NCBI GenBank assembly: GCA_007132825.1
Contig: SLNX01000105.1
Location: 1-9,581 of the forward strand
DNA from: Bacteroidales bacterium
Lineage (GTDB): Bacteria > Bacteroidota > Bacteroidia > Bacteroidales > UBA7960
Direction: 5' to 3'
Length of the DNA stretch: 9,581 bases
Shown here: positions 1-5,392 of the stretch, piece by piece
Layout: each line of letters opens with the position of its first letter
How positions within the stretch are numbered: the stretch's first letter is position 1
Notes under the pieces: model-generated
Database searches by the model: none
Told to the model about the DNA's origin: nothing
What the model saw: only the letters and a program-made list of their open reading frames with translations
Position numbers and translations under genes: made by a program

Positions 1-314
1 ACACGCGTACTGTAGGCACTGAAAAATCCGTATGCAGCACCACCAGAAAGTCCCCAAAGAATACCGTGGATATTTGTATAGTTAAACCCTCCCACATTCC
101 CCTCCATCGCCATTATATAAACAGCAAAAAAACATAATAAAATGCCTGTATTGCGAATAATGACATCTTTATTGAGTGTTTTTGGCTGGTTGAAGATGAT
201 CTGGGAAAAAAGTACCGTAAAAACAAGCCAGGTATAATTCAATACCGTCGTTTCGGCAGCGGTGTCAAAACTTTGAAAAAATAGGCCTTGTTGCGTTGAA
301 GCCCCTGGGTAATG
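1..314 (-). pseudogene. DMT/EamA (YddG-like) exporter fragment lacking its N-terminus
   Basis: Read on the minus strand from the stop at 315-317 to the left edge, one frame stays open for 104 codons and gives a clear drug/metabolite-transporter pattern. It contains AAETTVLNYTWLVFTVLFSQ, a charged loop with NQPKTLNKD, a helix around GILLCFFAVYIMAM, then HGILWGLSGGAAYGFFSAYS. From memory this parallels E. coli YddG (VNYLWPSLTILFA, then a helix with FIWAAYC), covering roughly residues 85-165 of a protein of about 290. Such proteins are inner-membrane, ten-helix exporters of amino acids or other metabolites. Here the first three helices are missing: the frame is closed by TGA at 315-317 and again at 360-362, no ATG lies before the homologous part, and upstream sequence is not hydrophobic in any frame. 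I infer a truncated gene; the C-terminal half is outside the window. Family assignment is fairly sure; pseudogene status is likely but could reflect assembly error. Confidence 0.7.
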
Positions 315-359
315 TCAGCAAAATTTACTTTTATAAGATCGGTTATAAAGATCATCTCC

Positions 360-1076
360 TCAAGTTTTTCCTTGTACAAACGTGTATCCTTGAGCGACTT
401 TTTCTTGTGGGATAAACCAATTACCTGCGACAAATTCATTTTCAGGCGTACCATGGTATATGTCAGGAAATCCAATGTTCTCTCCTGACTTGCAAAAGAA
501 ACCATGTTTGCTGTCAAACTTTCTCAGATGAGCCACCAGAGGTAAAACAATTTTCTGATAAGCATAGTCAACCAACTCCTTACTGAATTCATTAGACCAG
601 CGTTCAAGACGTTTGATACAGTCAGTGCATAAATCCTTGCTTTCCACATCAAGTTTAAAACAAAACTCTATGGTCGAAAGGGTGTTCTTATAGATGGTTA
701 TCTTGCATGAACCGGGAACATAATGAACACGCCTTTCACCCTCAAACTCAAAACAGCTTGAATAAAGGTCTCCGGCATGACGTTCTATGATTGTTTCAAT
801 CCATGCTCCGGGTAATAGATTAAGGATCATGGGTGAGAACAAACCAACCAGGCTCGAGTCTTTATCAATACTTTCAAACTGCATCTCATTTTCATTTGAA
901 ACATTATGAAGGAAGTCGACGCGAATGGGTCGGTTCTTCGTCAGCAACTCCTGATCCGATTTTTTGATCCGTTCCCACATTTTATTATAATCATTCATAT
1001 GTTGGAGGATATTGCCTTCAATCAAAGCAAAATCGGTTCTGAAGGGAACTTTGAAGTAAAAATAATTGCCGGCCAT
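360..1076 (-). CDS. hypothetical protein, 238 residues, no recognised family
   Basis: I do not recognise this protein. It has no signal peptide or membrane helix and looks cytosolic, with mixed alpha/beta composition. Visible landmarks are a short hydrophobic stretch near residues 78-90 (GLFSPMILNLLPGAW), several scattered cysteines including a CxxC (LCTDCIK, about residues 150-156), and a C-terminal part rich in aromatic residues. The ATG at 1074-1076 is the only plausible start, because an in-frame TAA lies four codons upstream (1086-1088). No Shine-Dalgarno sequence is visible, which is normal in Bacteroidota. The end is suspicious: removing one A from the A5 run at 399-403 would replace the last 11 residues (VAQGYTFVQGKT region) with a 52-residue charged helical tail ending at 239. 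Its stop is in the same frame as the transporter fragment downstream. It is divergent from the DUF4168-like gene. It may be an accessory gene or a decayed one. Confidence 0.6.
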   Translation of the reverse strand: MAGNYFYFKVPFRTDFALIEGNILQHMNDYNKMWERIKKSDQELLTKNRPIRVDFLHNVSNENEMQFESIDKDSSLVGLFSPMILNLLPGAWIETIIERHAGDLYSSCFEFEGERRVHYVPGSCKITIYKNTLSTIEFCFKLDVESKDLCTDCIKRLERWSNEFSKELVDYAYQKIVLPLVAHLRKFDSKHGFFCKSGENIGFPDIYHGTPENEFVAGNWFIPQEKVAQGYTFVQGKT

Positions 1077-1153
1077 TTCAAGAGCTTATTAAGGTTTATT
1101 ATCGATGTTCATTAAACAAAGAAACATAATTTCTGTTAATAATAAAACAAAAC

Positions 1154-1211
1154 ATAAGCTTTCCTTCCAGCTTCCGGTTTATGACTGTTTGCATGGCAGG
1201 TTTGAGCTTAT
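1154..1211. repeat. imperfect inverted repeat in divergent intergenic region
   Basis: ATAAGCT at 1154-1160 is the exact reverse complement of AGCTTAT at 1205-1211. Allowing one bulged T, the match extends outward by about four more bases (AAAC against GTTT). The 44-nt loop makes a simple terminator unlikely. It lies between two divergent genes (starts at 1076 and 1319), so it could be an operator or an RNA structure in the leader of the minus-strand gene, or chance in AT-rich sequence. The rest of 1077-1318 is AT-rich and shows only the promoter element listed separately. Confidence 0.25.
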
Positions 1212-1272
1212 TGTTTCATGATTCTTAATAAAAATTGGGAAATAATAAAACATCAGGTTAACATATTTTTTC

Positions 1273-1280
1273 TACTTTTG
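1273..1280 (+). promoter_or_regulatory. Bacteroidota -7 promoter element (TACTTTTG)
   Basis: TACTTTTG is a perfect match to TAnnTTTG, the -7 element read by the primary sigma factor of Bacteroidota. It lies 38 nt before the ATG at 1319, predicting a short leader of about 30 nt. No clear -33 TTG element is visible at the usual distance. It would drive the DUF4168-like gene. Confidence 0.6.
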
Positions 1281-1318
1281 TGGGTTAAGTAAAAAATGAT
1301 TATTTTAAACATCCTTTA

Positions 1319-1930
1319 ATGAGTTTTACTACAATGAAGATCAACAACATCACGAAGTACTTTTTTATTTTTTTGATGATTACGGGCATAACCGTTGCCC
1401 TTCCTGTCATGGCTCAGGAGCCTGAGGAGAAAGAAGAAGAGGAGGATCCATGGGCAGATGTGGAGTTTCCATTTGATGATGAGACATTGTTAACCTTTTT
1501 TGATGCAAATCAGGAGGTCAGTGCTTTAAATCGCCAATCTCAGGAATTGATTCAGGAAACAGTTGAAGGTTTTGGACTGTCGTTCGAACGCTTTCAGCAG
1601 ATATCCAGGGCTGCGCAAATGGGTGCCTTGCAGGATGGTGCTTTCACATCTGAAGAGATTGAGGCCTTTAATGCCGTTGCCCCCCAGGTTACAAACCTGC
1701 AGCGCGAAAACCAAACAATGGTTCAGGCATTGGTCGAGGACTATGATATGTCTATGCATGATTACAGGAACATTTTAATGGAGTTCCGCAGAGATCGTGA
1801 ATTGCAGCAATATGTTTCGCACCTGGCACGCGAACGTGCCCGCGAAGCAATTCTTGAAGAGCGCAGAAGAGAAGCTGAACGCAAAATGGAAGAGGAGAGA
1901 CAGCGTCAGGAGGAGGAAGAGAACAACTAA
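1319..1930 (+). CDS. exported DUF4168-like protein with internal duplication and coiled-coil tail
   Basis: This 203-residue protein starts with a Sec signal peptide: a hydrophobic core at about residues 14-28, then VALPVMA with likely cleavage before QEPEE. The second Met (ATG 1334-1336, protein beginning MKINNITKYF) gives a more typical signal peptide and may be the real start. After an acidic linker (EEKEEEEDPWADVEF) come two similar helical hairpins at residues 54-96 and 112-152. Both share the pattern of a leading acidic helix with F, then A..V..L, a polar helix, V-E, a turn with S, and a final F/Y..I, as in FGLSFERFQQI and YDMSMHDYRNI. This is the DUF4168 pattern as I know it, a family of small exported helical proteins of unknown function. 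Residues 157-203 are almost entirely charged and predicted to form one long helix or coiled coil. It is probably periplasmic and monocistronic, converging on folC with only 19 nt between stops. Family membership is inferred by pattern. Confidence 0.75.
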   Translation: MSFTTMKINNITKYFFIFLMITGITVALPVMAQEPEEKEEEEDPWADVEFPFDDETLLTFFDANQEVSALNRQSQELIQETVEGFGLSFERFQQISRAAQMGALQDGAFTSEEIEAFNAVAPQVTNLQRENQTMVQALVEDYDMSMHDYRNILMEFRRDRELQQYVSHLARERAREAILEERRREAERKMEEERQRQEEEENN

Positions 1931-1949
1931 TCCTTTCAGCTTATATCTT

Positions 1950-3248
1950 TTACACCACCTCTGCAACAACAAAGGTACTTCCACCAACAAATATCAGGTC
2001 ATCGGCATCTGCATCCTTTTTTGCAGCTTCCAATGCTTCCTGAACACTGGTATAGTTATCACCAGAAAGAGAAAAACGGCTGGCCTCAGTGGCCAGTTTT
2101 TTTTGATCCAGCCCACGGGGAACATTCGGCCTGCAAAAATAATACCTCGCATCGGATGGCAATAAAGAAAGTACAGAAGAAATATCTTTGTCGTCGACCA
2201 TGCCAACCACCATGTGCAGCTTTTTATGGGAGGTTTTCTTTATCTGCTTAAGAATGTATTGAATGCCTTCCTGGTTATGGCCGGTATCGCATATCACCAG
2301 CGGCTCATCGCCAATTTGTTGCCAACGACCCAGCAATCCTGTGTTTCCAACAACATTGCTTAAGCCCTTCCTGATGTCTTGTTCAGATATATGGATCCCC
2401 CTATCCTCTTGAAGCCGGTTTAAGGCAGTCAAAGCGCATAGAAGGTTCTCACCCTGGTAAAAACCATGGAGGTCCAGATAGTAGTCTTCGCTGTTTCCTT
2501 CATGCATGGAAACAGTAACTTGCAAAAACTGTTTGCCCTGGTAACTGGTCAGGTCAGTTTTTAAAAGGTGAGATATTTGATCCGCAACAACCATTGGTGC
2601 ATTAAGATCATCAGAAATTTGCTTAAAAACATCATAAGTTTCCTGTTGATACTTTCCTATCACTACAGGGATGTTTCTTTTGATGATCCCCCCCTTTTCT
2701 TTAGCGATCAGAGGGATGGTGTTTCCAAGAAACTGGGTGTGATCCAATCCGATATTTGTTATAACTGCCAATTCGGGAGTAACAATATTTGTGGAGTCAA
2801 GCCGACCGCCCATTCCGGTTTCAATTACGGCGATATCTATCGATTCTTTCGCAAAGTAGTCAAATGTCATTGCGATGGCCATTTCGAAAAATGAGGGGTT
2901 TAGCTGTTCAAGAAATTTTTTATGGTCTTTGATGAAGTCGACGACATATTTTTCAGGGATGCACTTGCCATTGATTTTTATCCTTTCTCTGAAATCCTTG
3001 AGATGTGGAGAGGTTGCCAGGCCTGTTTTATAACCGGCTTGTTGCAGCACTGATGCCAGCATGTGTGCAACCGATCCCTTGCCATTGGTGCCGGCAACAT
3101 GGATGCTTTTAAAGCTGTTTTCGGGTTGACCAAAGTAGCTGCTCAGCGCCAGGGTGTTATCGAGGTTTGCTTTGTATGCTGCGGGTCCTATGCGTTGATA
3201 CATGGGAAGCCGGCTGAACATGTAATCGAGGGTCTGCTGGTAGTTCAT
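1950..3248 (-). CDS. folC: bifunctional folylpolyglutamate synthase / dihydrofolate synthase
   Basis: FolC joins glutamate to dihydropteroate and then adds further glutamates to reduced folates, using ATP, in the cytosol. At 432 residues it has the usual full length. Visible motifs in order: the ATP-binding loop HVAGTNGKGS (residues 50-59); the folate-binding strand ATSPHLKDFRERI (78-90); the metal-site region ETGMGGRLDSTN (143-154); NIGLDHTQFLG (165-175), with His170 as the expected Mg ligand; and AKEKGGI (182-188), whose Lys185 corresponds to the carbamylated lysine of the Mur-ligase-like fold. The C-terminal glutamate-ligase domain holds ICDTGHNQEG (319-328), where most relatives have DGAHN, then VVGMVDDKD and a terminal VGGSTFVVAEV. 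It is the last gene of the ExbB-ExbD-TonB operon, starting 11 nt after the transducer's stop, so it is probably transcribed with them. Identification is secure; preference between the two activities cannot be read from sequence. Confidence 0.95.
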   Translation of the reverse strand: MNYQQTLDYMFSRLPMYQRIGPAAYKANLDNTLALSSYFGQPENSFKSIHVAGTNGKGSVAHMLASVLQQAGYKTGLATSPHLKDFRERIKINGKCIPEKYVVDFIKDHKKFLEQLNPSFFEMAIAMTFDYFAKESIDIAVIETGMGGRLDSTNIVTPELAVITNIGLDHTQFLGNTIPLIAKEKGGIIKRNIPVVIGKYQQETYDVFKQISDDLNAPMVVADQISHLLKTDLTSYQGKQFLQVTVSMHEGNSEDYYLDLHGFYQGENLLCALTALNRLQEDRGIHISEQDIRKGLSNVVGNTGLLGRWQQIGDEPLVICDTGHNQEGIQYILKQIKKTSHKKLHMVVGMVDDKDISSVLSLLPSDARYYFCRPNVPRGLDQKKLATEASRFSLSGDNYTSVQEALEAAKKDADADDLIFVGGSTFVVAEVV

Positions 3249-3259
3249 GCCCGGAGGCC

Positions 3260-4078
3260 TTAGTTCAGGCGAATGAAGTTATAGGTAATCGTTCCGGTTT
3301 GTTCTTCCGGAGCATCTGCTTTCGTGCTAAATCGGGCCCTTCTGGCTGCTTCTTCGGCCTGCCTGTGGAGCGTCCTGTCAGTTGTGGTGGTACCACGGGC
3401 TCCTGCTGTTGCCCGGATCACCTGACCCTGTCTGTTCACGGTAATCTGCACGACTACCCTACCTGTTGCAAGCGTTGTATACTCTGGTAGAGGCAAGAAG
3501 TTTGCACTTCTGCCGGTCAGGCTAAATTCGATGCCATTACCGGGTCCCGTGCCATTATGCTGATTGGCCGCTATGGCCCCTTCCGGACGTCCCTGGTCGC
3601 CGGTTTCAGCTGTTTCACCTTCGTCCTGACGGTCGGTACTTTGTTGGTCGCGACCGGGAAACAACGCGCGGGGATCTACCTGTGGTGCAGGCTCCTCTTC
3701 AACCTCTTCAACAACGGTCTCTTCAGGTAAAGGGGTTGGATCATGCCGTTCCGACTCAGGCAGGTCTTCTGAGGTATCCTGATCGGCAACTTCATCAGGG
3801 AGTGCTACCGATTCCTGGGTGTCTTGTGTTACGGTACGTTCAGGTTCCTGTGCAGGTGTCGATGGTGGTGATTGTGGAGCGGGTTGCGGTGCTGCAAGCG
3901 GTTGTGCATCGCCGGTACCCTCATCCATATAACCCAAAGTAACAAGTACGCCATGCTCTTCGGGCAGCGGAAGGGGTGTAGACAGGCCAAAAAGAAAAAA
4001 CAAAACGACCAGCAGGGCATGGAATCCAACCGTACCGATCAATGCTTTATTTCTGTCTTTCTTTTGCCAGGTGTCCAT
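3260..4078 (-). CDS. TonB/TolA-like energy transducer
   Basis: This 272-residue inner-membrane protein would span the periplasm and transmit the ExbB-ExbD motor's work to the outer membrane. A short cytosolic N-terminus (MDTWQKKDRNK) is followed by one membrane helix at about residues 12-32. Within it, T16 and H20 reproduce the SxxxH motif of TonB with Thr for Ser, and H20 falls at the same number as in E. coli TonB. Residues 35-150 form a long Pro/Glu/Gln-rich spacer (PQPAPQSPPSTPAQEPE and similar). A Gly-rich hinge (NGTGPGNGIEFSLTGR) leads to a C-terminal domain of about 90 residues with GRVVVQITVNRQGQVI, a run of threonines (GARGTTTTD), an Ala-rich helix EEAARRARF and the final strand GTITYNFI. 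This C-terminal form is typical of Bacteroidota transducers annotated as TonB or TolA. Stops and starts in the operon are 7-11 nt apart. Whether it serves TonB-dependent uptake or Tol-type envelope maintenance is not decidable here. Confidence 0.9.
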   Translation of the reverse strand: MDTWQKKDRNKALIGTVGFHALLVVLFFLFGLSTPLPLPEEHGVLVTLGYMDEGTGDAQPLAAPQPAPQSPPSTPAQEPERTVTQDTQESVALPDEVADQDTSEDLPESERHDPTPLPEETVVEEVEEEPAPQVDPRALFPGRDQQSTDRQDEGETAETGDQGRPEGAIAANQHNGTGPGNGIEFSLTGRSANFLPLPEYTTLATGRVVVQITVNRQGQVIRATAGARGTTTTDRTLHRQAEEAARRARFSTKADAPEEQTGTITYNFIRLN

Positions 4079-4085
4079 AATTATC

Positions 4086-4496
4086 CTAACGTGGTTGCGT
4101 GGCTAAAATCACCTTGTGTTTTACCCTGTATGAGCTGTTGATCCTTTCTACCACATCAATGACATTCACAACATATTGCACCGGAACAGACTGGTCTGAA
4201 CGCAATACCACCGCACCCTCAGTGTGCCCTTCAAGCGCTAAAAGAAGTCCGGATTGCAATCCGTCCATATCCACCGGATTCTCTTCAAGATACATCTGAC
4301 GGTCAGCATCTATGTATACGGTAACCGTTTGAGGTGCCATGGTCCTGCTTTCACTTGAAGGCAAAAGCAATTTGATGGCACTGGGTGCAATGAGGGTGGA
4401 TGTGAGCATAAAAAAAATCAGCAACAAAAACACCAGGTCCGACATGGAGGCCATGGTGAATTGAACGTTGCGTGTATTTCTTGCCTTTATTGCCAT
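4086..4496 (-). CDS. ExbD/TolR-family biopolymer transport protein
   Basis: The 136-residue protein has the usual ExbD/TolR build: a short basic cytosolic N-terminus (AIKARNTRN), one membrane helix at about residues 19-38, and a periplasmic domain. The helix carries the essential proton-path aspartate, D20, in MASMSDLVFLLLIFFMLTST; this corresponds to Asp25 of E. coli ExbD. The periplasmic part shows the expected features: a basic/hydrophobic strand IKLLLPSS, then VTVYIDADRQMYLEENPVD, and VVLRSDQSVPVQYVVNVIDV, the peptidoglycan-proximal fold of the family. It would dimerise inside an ExbB pentamer and couple proton flow to the transducer encoded next. It lies 10 nt after the ExbB gene and 7 nt before the transducer gene. 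ExbD and TolR cannot be told apart from this sequence alone. Confidence 0.93.
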   Translation of the reverse strand: MAIKARNTRNVQFTMASMSDLVFLLLIFFMLTSTLIAPSAIKLLLPSSESRTMAPQTVTVYIDADRQMYLEENPVDMDGLQSGLLLALEGHTEGAVVLRSDQSVPVQYVVNVIDVVERINSSYRVKHKVILATQPR

Positions 4497-4506
4497 AGGT
4501 TATGGA

Positions 4507-5217
4507 TTAAGATGCCGGTTCGTGTAATAGGTCCATAAATTCGGTAGCCCTTGCCTCCAACATAAAAACAACTTTCTCAATGCGGGACACAAGGATATTG
4601 TAGCAGATATAAGCAATGATACCAACCGTTAAGCCGGTGATGGTAGTGATCATCGCTTCATAAATACCGCCGGCAAGGAGGCTGATATCAATATTCGGAC
4701 CGGCCATTGACATATTGTAAAATGCGCGTACCATACCGATCACTGTACCAAGAAAACCGAGCATGGGCGCCGCTCCGGCGACCGTAGCCAGAACTGCAAT
4801 GTTCTTTTCAAGCTTGGCAATTTCAAGCTTACCGACATTCTCAATGGCTGCATTGATGTCTGTGAGCGGTCTGCCAATCCGAACTATTCCCTTCGCAATC
4901 ATGCGTGCGATGGGTGATTGGTTGTTCCGGCAAAGTGATTTGGCAGAATCAATCCGGCCGTTATGTATGAAGTCCCTGATATTGTTCATGAAATTTGTTT
5001 CCTCACTCGAAGCACGACTGATGGCAAAATACCTTTCAATAAAAATATAGATTGCCACAATGGAAAGGATTACCAACGGTATCATCACCAAACCTCCTTT
5101 CAGTGCCAAACTCCATATAGAAAGGGTTTCAAACTCCTGGGGAGCAGCCTGAACAAGGGTATCGGTAAGCACTTCCTGCCCTGTTCCCTGAACCTGAAAT
5201 AACAAAGATGTCAACAT
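4507..5217 (-). CDS. MotA/TolQ/ExbB-family proton channel protein
   Basis: This 236-residue protein forms the stator channel of the motor in the inner membrane. An N-terminal extension of about 34 residues (with LVQAAPQEFE) precedes helix 1 at about 40-61 (GGLVMIPLVILSIVAIYIFI, then ERY). A cytosolic domain (65-138) follows, then helix 2 at about 141-165 and helix 3 at about 184-209. Helix 2 contains AAPMLGFLGTVIGMV and helix 3 contains EAMITTITGLTVGI, the two conserved stretches that line the proton path, including the helix-2 threonine of GT and the TT pair of helix 3. Length and extension fit Bacteroidota homologues. It is the first gene of the operon ExbB-ExbD-transducer-folC, with a good promoter element 74 nt upstream. 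The choice between ExbB and TolQ is open. Confidence 0.93.
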   Translation of the reverse strand: MLTSLLFQVQGTGQEVLTDTLVQAAPQEFETLSIWSLALKGGLVMIPLVILSIVAIYIFIERYFAISRASSEETNFMNNIRDFIHNGRIDSAKSLCRNNQSPIARMIAKGIVRIGRPLTDINAAIENVGKLEIAKLEKNIAVLATVAGAAPMLGFLGTVIGMVRAFYNMSMAGPNIDISLLAGGIYEAMITTITGLTVGIIAYICYNILVSRIEKVVFMLEARATEFMDLLHEPAS

Positions 5218-5290
5218 TAGCTATGGTTTTTCGAAAATGTGTTTTTAGTAATAACTGATACAACTCCTATTTATTTTATTTTATTGCATA

Positions 5291-5298
5291 CAAAATTA
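5291..5298 (-). promoter_or_regulatory. Bacteroidota -7 element (TAATTTTG) for the ExbB operon
   Basis: On the minus strand this reads TAATTTTG, an exact TAnnTTTG match, 73 nt before the ExbB start codon. Transcription starting a few bases downstream gives a leader of about 65 nt. Upstream on the same strand lie several TTG/TTTG trimers contributed by the 8-bp repeats, any of which could serve as the -33 element. It would drive the four-gene ExbB-to-folC operon. Confidence 0.55.
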
Positions 5299-5310
5299 AA
5301 CAAATCAACC

Positions 5311-5338
5311 AAACGACTAAACAACTAAACAACTAAAC
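5311..5338. repeat. short direct repeats, 8-bp unit AAACAACT
   Basis: AAACGACT (5311-5318), AAACAACT (5319-5326), AAACAACT (5327-5334) and a final AAAC (5335-5338) make about three and a half copies of one unit, with a degenerate stretch before them. They sit between the divergent ExbB and gapA promoters. They may be a regulator's binding sites, a slippage-prone tract, or simply compositional drift. Confidence 0.6.
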
Positions 5339-5347
5339 TTTTTTTAT

Positions 5348-5355
5348 TACCTTTA
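5348..5355 (+). promoter_or_regulatory. possible -7 element (TACCTTTA) for gapA
   Basis: TACCTTTA matches TAnnTTTG except in the last base. It is 45 nt before the gapA ATG, a sensible leader length, and follows the 8-bp repeats. It is weaker than the other promoter elements in the window, so its role is inferred mainly from position. Confidence 0.4.
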
Positions 5356-5392
5356 CGCCTCTTTTTTCAAGAACCATTAAAATGTAAAAATT

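Noticed and set aside
239..517. 92-codon minus-strand open frame as a separate gene
   Set aside because: Its first half lies inside the 238-residue gene in another frame and has no protein-like pattern; only its last 52 codons look coding, which fits a frameshifted tail better than an independent gene.
1775..1990. 71-codon minus-strand frame across the convergent gene ends
   Set aside because: It overlaps the 3' ends of both the DUF4168-like gene and folC, and its leucine-rich sequence is what antisense reading of the Glu/Arg-rich coiled coil would give.
3680..3970. low-complexity Pro/Glu/Gln region in the transducer gene as a separate repeat or foreign insertion
   Set aside because: A proline- and acid-rich periplasmic spacer is a normal part of TonB/TolA proteins, and the frame continues intact on both sides.
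5301..5340. CRISPR-like or tandem repeat array
   Set aside because: The units are only 8 bp, adjacent without spacers, and number fewer than four; this is a short promoter-region repeat.
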